A stretch of 64,000 nucleotides of DNA from positions 5,987,913 to 6,051,912 of the forward strand of contig OW203723.1 in the NCBI GenBank assembly GCA_934045075.1, read 5' to 3'. The position numbers were made by a program, and so were the translations under genes. The first letter of the stretch is position 1, and each line of letters begins with the position of its first letter. The notes under the pieces are model-generated. The model was given only the letters and a program-made list of their open reading frames with translations. It searched no databases and was not told the DNA's origin. The stretch comes from Yponomeuta sedellus. Its lineage: Eukaryota > Arthropoda > Insecta > Lepidoptera > Yponomeutidae. Of the stretch, positions 35,551 through 47,595 are shown piece by piece.

Positions 35551-36224
35551 GACAAACCTCTTTATCTTTATCAACATTGTAGAAAATTATTATGGCATTA
35601 AGTCCGCCACATTGTATGATTTTTTTAAGTGCAATAAAAGTATCAATAAATATAAGTATAAACATTCAGTGTCGCTGGATATACGCTGGCCAGTTTCGGT
35701 ATATATTTGGTTTTTCTGGTTACTGTAACAATATTTATTACAGGAGTTAAATATTTGTTGCGTTTTCCTTTATGCATGAAAGTAGGTATTGTTCTGGAAT
35801 TTATTAAGGAGCCTGGACATTGTGGGCCAGGACAATACACTATTGTTCATCTTTTCTTCTTTTCCACAAGATTTACGTAAAAAACGCGAGTGGAGCCACG
35901 GCCAACAGCAAGTTGATGAAAACTTTTCAGGGTGACATTAATTGAAAGCTGGAATGTTGTTTTCCATTAGCATTTTCTCATATTCTCGAGCGAGCGCCGT
36001 TTTTCCATCAACGCGGCAACCCCGTGGCATTGTCAACAGAGAGTGGCTTTGGCCACGAAAATAGGGAAATACAGAAGGTCTAGGTAGCTACGTTTTATTG
36101 CAGAGACTTTTCATTCTTTCATAAACCATAACATAAGCACTAAGTATTATAATATGATGAGATCCGTAGAAGAGCGCGAGTGAATAATATAGCTCGAGGA
36201 ATTGTTCAGTAGAAGTGGCAGTGG

Positions 36225-36415
36225 GAGGCGCACAAAACTCTTAGAACTGATGGCCGTTGGGGCGGACAAGTTCGGACCTGGTGACCGTGGACCGGAAGAC
36301 GCAGTGAGCAGGCCCTCCACTAGACTGTGACGACTTGGTTACGACGGCATGGAGTCACCATTGGAAAACCATGCGGGAGGCCTGTGTACTGCAGTAGGCG
36401 TTTAATGGCTGGTGA
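36225..36415 (+). pseudogene. decayed RTE-like LINE fragment
   Basis: AGAAGTGGCAGTGGGAGGCG and GAACTGATGGCCGTTGGGGC correspond to the WQWAGH..TDNRWG coding stretch at 13470; the end GGAGGCCTGTGTACTGCAGT corresponds to the family's GAGGCCTATGTCCAGCAGTG. Many indels. Confidence 0.55.
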
Positions 36416-36519
36416 TGAAGCAGTCTATATACGTGCCACTGCAAGGCACAGGCCTTCTCTCAGAGTGTGAACTTTCTCAACTCGCCTGTATTCACTTACT
36501 CACCTCGCCTGCCCACTAG

Positions 36520-37050
36520 GAGTGGGTCGTTGTCCGATTTTTCGACGACGAAACGCAACCGTTTTTTCTGGAACGAAAACAGGTCCTCGAAACGGTCCTC
36601 GTTCGCAACTGGTTTCATTGTATGCGAACGAGCAAGGCGCAGAGGACGGTCAAATAAGTGCGAACGAGACGAAATCACGAAACATCGGAAAAAATAAGTT
36701 GTTTTACACGATATTAGACTGTATACTCATAGACATAAAGATTACTTTATTGTATCACAGACCAAAACGAACGGAACGAGCAAGGAGCCGACGACGACGT
36801 CGCAATGATCTCATTACGTTCTAGGCTCTATTAATATAGCACTAAAGGACATATCCGCGTCAAACAATCAAAGGTCTGGTCTCGCGACGAACAAACGCTG
36901 GCACTGCTTTAGAGTCGCTGGCACTGCTTTAGAATGAAACGTAAAACGGTCCTATCGTCGCGGAACACAAAACGGTCTTATAAAACGGTTCGTCTTTGCA
37001 ACGATCACGCTCACTGCCCACCGCAGTCTAAATCTCGGCAGTCTTGAGAC
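36520..37050. other. CpG-rich unexplained stretch with recurring AAACGGTC motif
   Basis: CGAAACGGTCCTCGTTCGC, AAAACGGTCCTATCGTCGC and AAAACGGTCTTATAAAACGG recur. A 2 x 20-bp tandem duplication (CGCTGGCACTGCTTTAGA core) sits at 36896-36935. Arg-rich open frames on both strands result from CG-rich triplets; I do not credit them as genes. Confidence 0.4.
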
Positions 37051-37442
37051 CGGCGCGTCGGGGTCTTTCTCATATTCGCTGGGAAATTGGTTGCTAATTC
37101 TAAATTATTTTTGAAATCTGGGGTTCTTTTTTATTTATAAATGTTTTTTCGTCAAAGTCGAATTTTTGCGTTGTTTTTTGATCAGGACTTCCAACTCATT
37201 TCATCTATTTTATGCCTTTTGGCTCTGTGATATATTATTTGGATCGTTTTCTCGCACAGCTGGCTCTTTCTCTAGCTTGGTGGTCCGGGCGGGCGTTAGA
37301 ATATTGCTCCGGGCGTGAAAACACTGCGCTTTTATTATGAGGCGGTGATGTGTAACAAGTTCCTTAATAGCACGTTCTAGATTCTAGATTATTGCTTGGG
37401 GCAAATTTTAATGTTGTTAATTTTCTGAAAAAGAGGTTAAAT

Positions 37443-37657
37443 TCGAAGAACCGACAACCGTTGGAGTAGCGTGTTCTTGAGTGGCGAACATGACTTGGCA
37501 AACGTAGTTAGGACGCCCTCCGACCAGGTGGGATGACGATCTGCGAAAAACTGCCGGCAGATGCTGGATGTGGCAAACTGAAGACAGGGCGCTATGGCGC
37601 TCATTAGGGGAGGGCTATGTCCAGCAGTGCACTACATAATATAGCCTGAAGAAGAAG
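37443..37657 (+). mobile_element. 5'-truncated RTE-like LINE with 12-bp target duplication
   Basis: AAGAGGTTAAAT flanks it at 37431-37442 and 37658-37669. The insert runs from CGAAGAACCGACAACCGTTG through GGGGAGGGCTATGTCCAGCA to a (GAA)n tail. The original reading frame is broken by indels. Confidence 0.85.
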
Positions 37658-38341
37658 AAGAGGTTAAATGTTCACATTACAAGCAATGAACATTGACGTA
37701 AGCTAGCGGTACCGATACTCGAGATACTGAAAGGGACTAGAGTTTGTGTAACTATTAAATAAATACTAAATTGTCTCAAGCACACTTGCTCTTTTTTGTG
37801 CCAGTAAGCCGGTGACAGTAAAAAAATATAGCCCCGACAGGAACCGAAATGAAAAAATACACTGACTTGTTCTCTTAGTCAATTTATCGCTTTTTAGGTT
37901 CCCTTTATACTGACTGCGAAAGCAAAGGTTATGTTTTTCGCGCGTAAGTATGTATGCCAGGTTTTGACCGCATAGAGGAGAAAGTTTTTTATGCTGTTCT
38001 CAAAACATGCGGGTTTTCTCTGCATTTGTGCACATGGCCTCAGTCTGAGTGTGTTTTCATGTTTGTGATGTTTTGCCTGGTTACCATGGCACAGGGTACT
38101 CTATTTTGGGACCAGGATAAGTGCTTGTATTGTGCTAACTAGCGCCACCAATGGAAAAAAAAATTATCTTATTTTATAATACGTTTTTGTATAAAACACT
38201 TTTAGATATTTGCTAACGTATTGTAAAACAAGGACAAGACAAGGTTAGGACCCCGTAGCGTCTTAAGATGATTTTAAACCAGTGTTGAAAACCTAAATAG
38301 AGAGAACGATACTCAAGTATATCTTTATCAAATTAGCTGAG

Positions 38342-38394
38342 GTTAAGTGAGACGATATGGCGCTCATGGGAAGCGCCATATCGTCTCACTTAAC
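38342..38394. repeat. perfect 23-bp-arm hairpin with 7-nt loop
   Basis: The arm 38342-38364, containing GAGACGATATGGCGCT, is exactly complementary to 38372-38394. It is followed by ACTGAAGAAGAAG, an RTE-like tail, so it may have arisen inside a LINE end. Confidence 0.85.
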
Positions 38395-38792
38395 TTCACT
38401 GAAGAAGAAGTGAGACGAGTTTCAAGTTGGATATTCTTCAAGTAACTCATAGCGCTACAAACGATCTCCAACAGGCGAACGCGTGTATTCCTCTATTACG
38501 TGATAAATGGACGACCTAACTGGTTGGAAAATCCGCCTATAGATTAGATTCTGCAAGTCGAATTTACGAATTCATTTTGAAATCAAAAGCGCAAAACCCA
38601 ACGAGAGCCGCCGAGAATAATATGAAAGGTTCATTCGGACGGCACAAGTGAACTCGGCCAATTTGAGCTCAAAAGGCGTCTGCCAGTGTTATTCGCACGG
38701 GTGAAATAAATAACGCGTAGGGCGATACGACTAAATTGGTTCTGTTGCGATGTAGATTGATTTCTATTAGAAACGTCCAACGCTGTTTTAAA

Positions 38793-38997
38793 CCGGCTTT
38801 TGACTATGGGATGTAATTTAATAATATTACATCTTGAGATATAATACTTTATCGCTCGTCGTACATTTTTTTATTTAGCTATAATATTATTATAGCACAG
38901 TGTGAACCGGTCTCGTACAAAATGTATGACGAGCGATAAATTATTATATCTTAAGATGTAATATTATATTATATGACATCCCATAGTCAAACGCCGG
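38793..38997. mobile_element. 205-bp MITE with ~65-bp terminal inverted repeats
   Basis: CCGGCTTTTGACTATGGGAT at the left pairs with ATCCCATAGTCAAACGCCGG at the right with one mismatch; complementarity continues inward (GACGAGCGATAAA and its partner) with indels. No target duplication was clear and there is no coding capacity. Confidence 0.8.
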
Positions 38998-39117
38998 AGG
39001 AGGTTCTCCGTTCAGATCCCAGACCGGATCCGTGAGAAAATCATCGAACTTTTCTATTTGCAAAGGCGTCTTCTCGGCATTATGGGTACAACCATACCGT
39101 GATAATAAAAAAGAGTG

Positions 39118-39205
39118 TTAAGATAAGAGAAGAATATTCTTTATTGTACACCAGAGCACATATTCTAAAACGTGTAAAGATACAGAGTACAGTTGGCGGC
39201 CTTAT
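39118..39205 (-). repeat. LINE-like 3' tail, minus strand
   Basis: GAATATTCTTTATTGTACACC and ATACAGAGTACAGTTGGCGG.. match the piece at 57690-57780 (AATATTCTTTATTGTATACC). On the minus strand this is an AATAAAGAATATTC end. Confidence 0.5.
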
Positions 39206-39207
39206 TG

Positions 39208-39410
39208 ACGACCTCTGTGGCGTAGCGGTAGCGCACCTACCTACGATGCAAGAGGTCCCGGGTTCGAATCCCGGCTGGGAACAAAAAAAAAACCCCAGGT
39301 TTTGGATGTTTACATGTTTCTGGTTCCCACGACACAGGATATGGACAGGACACAGGACAGTGTGGGGCTAGAAGCAATGTATGTGCCTGTATGTAAATGT
39401 TGTGTTATTG
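39208..39410 (+). repeat. tRNA-derived SINE (family B)
   Basis: Head GACCTCTGTGGCGTAGCGGT, box B GGGTTCGAATCCCGGC, A-run, CCCCAGGTTTTGGATG, GGTTCCCACGACACAGGA and TGTGCCTGTATGTAAATG end. It abuts a LINE tail, and its tandem CACAGGA..GACAGGACACAGGACAG differs from other copies. Confidence 0.8.
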
Positions 39411-39496
39411 CTTAAAAAAATTCTTCAAGTCATTCTTATGACGGATAGTTGCTGAATGAAATTAGAGACGGGCAGTCGGTGCATATTTATGAATAT

Positions 39497-39533
39497 TAAT
39501 ATCCTTAAATATGCATCATATTTAAGGATATTA
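39497..39533. repeat. perfect 17-bp-arm hairpin, AT-rich
   Basis: TAATATCCTTAAATATG (39497-39513) is complementary to 39517-39533 with a CAT loop. Confidence 0.8.
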
Positions 39534-40097
39534 TTATTAATACTTCTAAATAAACTAGACTAAAAAACAAATGGACACGTGGTTTCTCGTTGCCACAGTA
39601 ATTGCGTTGAACGGCGTTGACCATAAGCCACTGAACCATAGATGTTTCTCGATCTTTATTACTTTGGTGCTAATAATGTTTGTTTCAAATAAAAAACATT
39701 TTCTTATATTCATTATATATTTTTTAACTATTGCTGTGTATTTATATCATGGTATGTCATCTTCAAATGTTGTTAAGTTGTACATAGTTACGTAATTTAC
39801 GGACATTTACTTAATAATCGTACCTTAACAAGATCGATTGAATGACTCTGCGTGGACCAGAATTGTAATGACGCCATTACCATCCAGTGTATTACCGCCT
39901 ATGTGCGTGATCGAATTAAATTCCCGTATCGAATATTAAACACCTAGGCCGGAATTAACGCCCTTTATGCCGCGGATGTCGTCGTCAAAACCGAATTAAC
40001 TGTCAAGCTGGCTGAATGTCACGTTTGGTGACAGCTGAAAATATGAAAAGACAAAATTGTCAGTGGTGTGATAAGGCGCGAATTGGTACGCCGTTTT

Positions 40098-40137
40098 GGC
40101 CCGAAATTTCGTTTGTAAGTAAACGAAATTTCGGGCC
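40098..40137. repeat. perfect 17-bp-arm hairpin
   Basis: GGCCCGAAATTTCGTTT is exactly complementary to 40121-40137, with loop GTAAGT. It lies just upstream of an RTE-like fragment. Confidence 0.85.
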
Positions 40138-40204
40138 TTGAGCATTGGAATTTTGTTTCAACGTAGTCCACTTTGTAACTTCCTCATTCTTCAAGAGACC
40201 ATTT

Positions 40205-40405
40205 GTTAAAGAAAATTGGCAAGTGGGCTGGTCACCGAAGAACCGATATCTGATAGGGTGAAAAGTAAGAAAACGAAGCATTGAATGCCCACCGGTTGGC
40301 TGGACCGACCATCTTCGGTTGATTGATGGTAGCGGCAGGATGAGAAGCGGCGTGCCTTCGGGGAAGGGTTTGTCCAGCAGTGGACGAATATGGGCTGAAG
40401 GATTT
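40205..40405 (+). pseudogene. decayed RTE-like LINE fragment
   Basis: ACCGAAGAACCGATATCTGA corresponds to the family's GAAGAACTGATAACCGATGG; the end TTTGTCCAGCAGTGGACGAA is the typical tail. The antisense 121-codon frame over it is a by-product. A 24-bp AG dinucleotide run lies at about 40447-40468. Confidence 0.55.
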
Positions 40406-40837
40406 TTATGTAGTCTCCGTCCCACTGCAGGTCGCAGGCTTTCTCTTAGAGAGAGAGAGAGAGAGAGAGCGTAAGGATTTTGTTATCACGCGTGGCCACC
40501 GCGGCAATTATAAGCGCTGAGGTATGGGTCTAAAGTGTTCTCTATCTATCTAATACCTCAGGTGGATAGCATTCCAACTTTGTATTTTATTGCAATGGTG
40601 CATAAATCAGGAAATCATTAACATGTTTATCATTTTCATATTGGGTAGACACTTTCGCTTCGTCAACATTCATAAGTCATTTCATGCTCCCACGCCGCTT
40701 TTGGGAAATACATCTTGCAGGATCGTCGCCAGTTGTAGACCTTGATCTCTGCTTACCCATCTGGGATACGGGCGTGACTTTATGTTATGTTTTTATATTA
40801 TTTTAGAATAACCGGCCAGCGTGTATGTCTTCTTCTT

Positions 40838-40960
40838 CCCTAGGCTATATTAGTCCACTGCTGGACATAGCCCTCCCCTAATGAGCGCCATAGCGCCCTG
40901 TCTTCAGCTTGCCGCGTCCAGCATCTGCCTGCAGTTTTCGCAGATCGTCAAACGTTACGA
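40838..40960 (-). repeat. RTE-like LINE 3' end, minus strand
   Basis: On the minus strand GGGGAGGGCTATGTCCAGCA then GTGGACTAATATAGCC and a GAAGAA tail. Preceded by GCGGCAAGCTGAAGACAGGG, as in the copies at 37443 and 62247. Confidence 0.65.
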
Positions 40961-41099
40961 ACCCAACCCTTAGAGAAATGTCCTATGCACTGACTTACGA
41001 GGAGAAATAGCTATGTTGGGATCATGGCAAGTTGCAAACTTTGTTCTCTGTCACTAGCATGCACGTTATAAAAAATGTCATGCAGAGGCGTGTATGCTT

Positions 41100-41920
41100 T
41101 TGTCATTAACTTTGCTTAATAATAAATGTCAGTTTACGTATGTTCGCCACGACTTTGTCTTTAACCGTTTATTAAGGTTCGAAAGCCGATAAGGGCGCTT
41201 TGAACTCAAGCTAGTTTATAAACAGAGTTTTATTTAAATTGCGAAATTGGCCCTAAAACTAACTTCTATATCCTGTTTTATGTTTCGGCCAAGTAGTGAA
41301 AGCGTGTAGGTAATTTCGTCCGTGCACGTAATACCAAAGGGCTTTTTTTAAACGCCCACTTTCATTCAGATTGGTTTTGATAACAAACATTGCTGATTTC
41401 ATCGCCGACCTGCCCTTTTATTTACGGTCACTAATCTGCACTCCATCTCTACTTTATGTAATGAAACAAAACTGCGATACGAGTATACGAGTACTCTACG
41501 CGTAAGCTCTACCTTAAACCATCTTGTTGAAATAATTATGGGGTTTCCATGTTTCTACAAGTTTTTAAATATACTAAAGTTGAAAAATATTTTTCAGTGT
41601 TGATAATAGAACTACTTCCAATAAGCAAAAATTTCAAATTGGGAATTCATATTTTTTACTTTCATGCTAATCGGTCACGTGTAGTTTCAAAAATGTGGGA
41701 AAAAATAACTGGGAATTTAAAATTGTTGCTTATTTGAAATGGTTTTGACACTTTTGCGGCTGCCCTATTAGAGAACCTATCCGTAACTGAGTCACTGCGT
41801 CATCCATGGGGAAGGTAAACCCAGGTATAGGCTCGCACATAGCTGTCCAGCAAGGATAATATGCCAGGGGCCGTATATTAGCAACGAAAGCGGGGGAAGG
41901 TTCTTGCGTTCGTTACGTTC
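41100..41920. other. unassigned spacer
   Basis: No gene or confident repeat was recognised; only AT-rich DNA. Confidence 0.45.
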
Positions 41921-41927
41921 TAAAATG

Positions 41928-42017
41928 ATGAAATGTATAGGACTTTGAAAACACTGTGTTTATTTTAAAACTATGAAATGTATACGACTTTGAAAACTCT
42001 GTGTGTATTTTGAAACC
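41928..42017. repeat. 2 x 45-bp tandem duplication
   Basis: Units 41928-41972 and 41973-42017 both start ATGAAATGTATA and share GACTTTGAAAAC and CTGTGTGTATTTT-like ends with about five differences. Confidence 0.85.
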
Positions 42018-42696
42018 GATGACAACTGTTCTAATTCCAAGGGGAGAGGTAGTGTGTGAAAATACAAAATAGGTCTAGAGTGGGTGACGTCATTTTGATT
42101 TTGAGTTTATAAATGATATAGAACAGAATGAAAACAAAAAATGGTGTAAAAAGGTTACCCGGTTTCTTCATCGTTGGACCAACAAAGCATATTGACATGT
42201 AACGTATAGACATGTTGTTCCCCTTTAAGCTTCAAAGTTAAACCTTAAGACCTACCGTCACTTGGTAAGCGTTCCGTACCGAAGGCTCGGTCTCTACGCT
42301 TCCAACCCGCCACCGCCCTATGACGTCATCACCCGCACCCGCTGATGAAAAGTAAACAGTAACCACGTAGCGTGCGCTATTGTTTGCCTTGCAGCAGTGG
42401 TGGCGCGGGCCCGATTCGCGGCTAATATTTGGTGACAAATACTACCGTAGAGTTGGTTAGTGGCGTTCCCAGGCGGTGGTCGGTGCGACGAATATAATAT
42501 CCTTAATTGGATAGACGAGACCGAGGAAGGCTAACGTTAAGGCTGTTAGTTTTCGCGATGGCTCGCCTACAATAGAGATGGGAAGGGTAAAATGTTCTCG
42601 TATGGCGAGACTTGAAATAGTTTTATAGAAATAACTTAGTTTAATTCATTCCGCTCGGTCTATCCGCGCATTTTGTTTATGTAGCCAACAAACGCC

Positions 42697-42790
42697 CCCC
42701 TGCAGGGCACAGCCCTTCTCTCAGAGTAAGAGTATGGGCTTAATTACCACGGGTGCCCAACGTGGATTAGCAGTTTCAAACGCTGAGTTA
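42697..42790 (+). repeat. LINE fragment (CTTCTCTCAGAGTAAGAG family)
   Basis: CCCTGCAGGGCACAGCCCTT, CTCAGAGTAAGAGTATGGGC and GCCCAACGTGGATTAGCAG match 44205-44285 and weaker pieces at 28590, 36430 and 55150. Confidence 0.55.
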
Positions 42791-42964
42791 TTTGAAGTTG
42801 TTTTGATGTTTTCTTTCACATAGTTACTAATGAGTTTACTGTATATATTTCAATAGAGATAATTGACACTTTTTTCCAATTCTTTCTTGTCCATCACCAG
42901 CCCATGATGAGCAAATCATTTATACACTAACTGATTACTTTTGGATTTGTATATACAGTCGTCT

Positions 42965-43125
42965 TTTCTAGTTTGGTTCTTGCAGCGTGTCGTTTGGCAC
43001 GCTTACTGTAAAACCGAAGGTCTCGGGTTCGATCCCCGGCCGGGTCAAACTAGGAAAAGAACTTTTCTAGTTTGTCTCGGGTCTTGGATGTTATCTATGT
43101 ATTTATTGTATTAAATCTATCGTCG
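42965..43125 (+). repeat. tRNA-derived SINE (family F)
   Basis: Box B GGGTTCGATCCCCGGCCGGG at 43026 with GCAGCGTGTCGTTTGGCACG upstream, then AACTAGGAAAAGAACTTTTC and CGGGTCTTGGATGTTATC. Two TTTTCTAGTTTG stretches flank the head. The TCTTGGATGTTA end resembles that of family B, suggesting a shared LINE partner. Confidence 0.6.
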
Positions 43126-43129
43126 AGTT

Positions 43130-44200
43130 AGCACCTATAACACAAGTCATTTAGTTGTACTAAGTAGAGGTCTAACGAGATCTGTGTCCATGAATATTTA
43201 TTTATTTTATTTAACGCACAATGACGCTGTAGATGTCATAGCTATGACGAGGCTGGAGTAAGTCAATATGAAAGCTAATCACGTACGTACGACGCCTGTA
43301 ACGTGTTTTCGGAGCTGAGGATACGACGCATCCTATCAGAGCTTCCCTTAGCTTAATCAACTCGCGATAAACATTTTCGATAAAGTATCCTATTCGCATG
43401 CAGGGCGCGCCTGAAATTTATGCCATTACAACTTGCCCCTTATCCTTATCATCTAGAAGAGGACATTAGCGCCCCTCTCTCTTGAGTTGAAAATAATTTT
43501 GGGCATTATCTCTGCCGATATTCTTTACTTTGCATTTCGAAATATGTACAGGTAAAACTGAAAGTCGCGCTTCTAAGGGATTAAGCGTGGTGAAGGCCTT
43601 TTTTGGCATTTGTGTCAGCTAAGTTGGTCCTTCGTCGCTGGTTGAAGATTCGGCATCAAAGGTCTGAGCCGGTACGGCGTCTAAGGTTTAATTGGGTTAA
43701 AGAGAAACATTTCTACACGACACGTTTTTACATAGATATGTTATTGTTGTAGGGAAAGTTGAGGGGGGGAAGGAAGGTTTGAAGGGGGAAAGTTGTAGGG
43801 TAGTTACACTTATAAACCAATCAGTCAACCGGTAGCCTCTGTGTTTCATTGACGTTACAGTTGATATAGATATGCTAATTGGCGTGAAAAGTAAAAGCGC
43901 AGATGAATTTTATTTACAAGAAAAACTTTTCGCATTACCGACAGTCTCCATAGAGCAACAGTAGCGCCACCGAGGGACCGTATTTGCAATAAGTGTCTGT
44001 ACAATATCTCAATCATGTTCATAGGTCAACACAGGTTCGTGTATGGCGGCCGTATATGATCGTTATCCTAGTTTTTCAATCTAGATTGTTCACTACTACC
44101 ACAGAGGGAAACTGGAATAGTTGATCACTTTAGCTTTAGGTAAATTGAGTACTGTACCTACACAAGGAAAACAAAACTGAGCCTTTTTTGTATGTAGCCT
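43130..44200. other. unassigned spacer
   Basis: No gene recognised. G-rich run GGGGGGAAGGAAGG near 43764. Frames up to 62 codons have no features. Confidence 0.45.
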
Positions 44201-44204
44201 CTAA

Positions 44205-44520
44205 ACTTCTCACTGCAGGGCAATGGCCTTTTCTCAGTGAGAGAGTATGGGTTTAATTACCATGCGTGCCCACAGTGGATTGACAGAAATTAGCTGGAAA
44301 TATTAGTTTTTTTTACTTAGCATTTTGTGTTCCACTGCTGAGCAAAGGCCTCCCCTACTTTTTTTCCATCTCTCCCTGTATCCAGACACCTCGCACCATC
44401 CCGGCAAGAATGCATGTAGGTCGTCCCGCCATCTTCGCCTTGGTCTGCCGCGATCATTTTGCGTTATCCTAATAACGCAAAATGGTATAAGCGATTTTAT
44501 ACGTGGCAGGGGCAGATTCA
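44205..44520. repeat. LINE fragment (+) followed by RTE-like coding tail (-) with an internal hairpin
   Basis: 44205-44285 is the CTCAGTGAGAGAGTATGGGT fragment on plus. 44315-44455 on minus encodes DRGRPRRRWRDDLHAFLPGW.., a LINE C-terminal tail. A 13-bp hairpin at 44455-44484 (CATTTTGCGTTAT arm, CCTA loop) interrupts it. Confidence 0.65.
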
Positions 44521-45024
44521 TATAAATTTCGTTTGTAATATTTTCAGTAAACCATTAATGTATTCTACTACCAAGCAAGTGTTTGTATGCCTACCTTAAT
44601 GGTCATAGTTTCCACAGTAGGTTGTATTGCTCTAAACTGGGACAAACGCGAGCGAAAGTGGTTCGGTCATAGACACAGTTTGTGGCAATAAGAATGGAAA
44701 CCAAGGAAACCGCGTGGACAAAACTCCGCCGTCCGTCACGGTGACGGACCGTCAAAATACTCATTACAAAAGATTAACTTAGCGATGAGATCAGTAGGAA
44801 GGTACGTGCTTACTACTTATATGAACATGTGCTCACTCTGGGAGTACTTTTATGTTTGTGGGCGTCCTACACTGCGTTTGCCAGTTCGTGGTTTCCATTC
44901 GAGAACCTTACGTATACAAATAAAGCTGCTTCTACTTCTGCATTTAGTTCCGATGTTTGAATATCCCTTGTTGGAGCTTCTGCGTTGCTTATGAGGTGAT
45001 TAAACGTGGCTCTGGTAGCGAAGT

Positions 45025-45252
45025 GAATTTACATTACATAAACCAACGATTGCCACTTGCCACGATCCTGGGATAGCTCTCTCGTTTCATCAGTTAACAG
45101 TTATGTGATGATGAATATATCTTATACGGGTATAATTTGTTTGACAGATAGATATTTTCAATATGTCTCTTACAAAGATAAGCTCGCCTTTGTACATGTT
45201 ATTTCTTATGTAATGTCCTGTTTAATGTTTCGTGTGCAATAAAGTATAAGAA
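45025..45252 (+). repeat. two adjoining LINE 3' fragments
   Basis: 45040-45110 (TTGCCACTTGCCACGATCCT) matches the family at 56750. 45183-45250 (CTCGCCTTTGTACATGTTAT to AATAAAGTATAA) matches 35430-35488. Confidence 0.6.
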
Positions 45253-45259
45253 CTTCATT

Positions 45260-47590
45260 AGATTTTGGTAAAGTATAAGTTTTAAGTGGAACTGAGCAGC
45301 TGAGGCTTCTGAGAGTAATGTGCATACGGTGGAAATACCTATCAGCGGATAACATAATATACCATTTACATACAGGCACATACATTGCTTCTGGTCCCAC
45401 CCTAGGGATAGGGATAAAAAGATTTGATGATTAAGTATAAAAATATATAACAGCCACACAACTCAATCGCTTGTCCTGAAATCGTTGTCGTTTTCAAACG
45501 CAGTTCATTGAAGTTATTTATGTGGCAGCTTAACCTTTTTTCTGATTTTCTGTCCTCTAGAGATAAGAATACTTATTCTTCGCAGCGCCGTTCTTGGAAA
45601 CCTCAAAGTAATACCTCGACAGGAAAAGCAATATTGCGGAATTGCGGCATAGCTCGCCGACTATGACAACATAATATCATCCGGGCTTGCCTATATTACA
45701 TTTTGCGGGTGTTAAGGTCGTTACCTGAAGATGGTGTAGGTACATTTGGCTGGAGAGATACTGGACCAATAAACATCAAAGTTGTCTGGCGTTCTTCAGA
45801 CACCTTGGGCAACGCAAACATTCCAAAAAAAAACTGGATTACGGTTTGTCGCGGGATTCGTACCCACAATATCCGACCTTAAAGTCTCTTATATTGGCTG
45901 CGGTGCCATATTTGTATGTCGGCTTGCGGCGCCGGAGCTAAGTCGCGGACAGCCAGACTGATATACACGACGAAACTTTATTATTATTGACTACGGGACC
46001 CTAAGAACTGGCGAGAGACCACAAAGTTAACATTCGTATGTACACCAAACTACTGAAAAGTTATTAAAAATGTTAGGGTTGTTGCGTTACCACGAATTGG
46101 AGAAGTAATTTTCAAAGTTCTTATAGTACGAAACGTATGTAGAGCTTAACCAAGCGCAGCGCTTGGTTAAAGCTCGCTCGCTCTACCCGAATGCGCGATG
46201 AAATATCAAATAAGTTTTCTGTTGTAAAATGGTACTTTAAAAAAAATCGATAAAGTTCTGTACACGAATGCACACTTCCACATTTTTAATTTTTTTTTAT
46301 TGACACAATTAAATGTTATACATGACGTGCGTTCGCACGCACCAAACAAGGCAGGGTCGCCATTTAGAGTGGAGCCTTACGGGAGATGAAAAACACGCAA
46401 GGCTCAATGGTGACTTGACTTATTAAGATTGGCGTAAAGTACCTAAAACTAGGTTACATATATACGTTTTACACTTCAGTTCCTTGGGAAATGGTCTATA
46501 TGTACAGCGGAATTTTGAAATCGTTAGGTATATTTTTAGTGTTATTTTAATTGTGAAACCGTACTATTAATGATATATCAAATATAACATATTTCGAAAT
46601 ATTAGTGATTTCCGACCTCTTTTGTCGAAACTGTGAATCCAAATTCATAGTGTGGTAGGAAGTACCATGACGTAGTAAATATCCGTTTCTTCCGTTATTC
46701 GATCTATGATCTAGGTACTAAAGATAGAAAACACGGTGCAAACATAGTTCCACTTCCAGCTCAAGGTAGCAAGTTGTAGAGTTTCATAACGTAGCTATGG
46801 ACAAAGTTTCGCTCTCATTCGTGTCGCCTTTCTAGTAGTCGACTTTGGTAGGGATTCTGAATGCTAATGAAATTGGGAACAAATATACCCTGTTTGGAGC
46901 TTAGATATTTGTTTACCCGTCAAACCGTGATCTCGTGAGATAGTTTGATACTAAAAGTTTTGGTATGTGTGCCCAATATAATATGTGGTAAACAAATACA
47001 TATCATATTGGGCGTTTCAGAAGGCTTATATTGTAATTTAGGATAGACTTTGAATCATCAGCAAAGATATTGTTACGGAACCGATTTATAAATTTATAGA
47101 GTATACTGCAACAGAATTACAACAGAAAATATAGGAGTGTTTGCGAAACACGGGGGCTGTTTTTTCTAAATAAAGGTTCGCTTAAAATAGCTTTGCGTCC
47201 TACTCAGCTTCTCAAACGAGATAAATCAAATTTTCCGGCTTTTTCTGTTATCCACGGCTTAACCCTATTTATTTGAACGACTGTAGAGGATTTTGAAGGG
47301 TTTAAAGGTTATGTTTTGTTGATATAAGAGAATAATCGTCTCAAGTTACTTAAATGCCTGTTAGCGTAACGTTTAAGTGCTTGGCAGACCCACGCAAAGG
47401 TAGTGGGTTCAATTTCCGCGCGGGGCCGCCGTATATTAATAAGTAAATCCTATATTGTATTCCAGGAAAAAACAACGAACGTACCTCCGATAGGAGACGG
47501 CTCATGAAAACAAGAAGAAAGGAAAAACAAACAGAATATATCTACAAAGATACAGTATCTACAATAATAATTGTGATAGCAATCCTTTGT
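45260..47590. other. mostly unassigned spacer with two hairpins and SINE relics
   Basis: 45355-45420 shows reversed family B tail words (CATACAGGCACATACATTGC). Hairpins: 46146-46170 (12-bp arms, one-base loop) and 46971-47013 (16-bp arms, one mismatch). A box B-like GGGTTCAATTTCC lies at 47403. No gene. Confidence 0.45.
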
Positions 47591-47595
47591 AAATC

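Noticed and set aside
40447..40468. (AG)n run considered as a regulatory GAGA element
   Set aside because: A simple microsatellite next to a LINE relic; nothing links it to a promoter.
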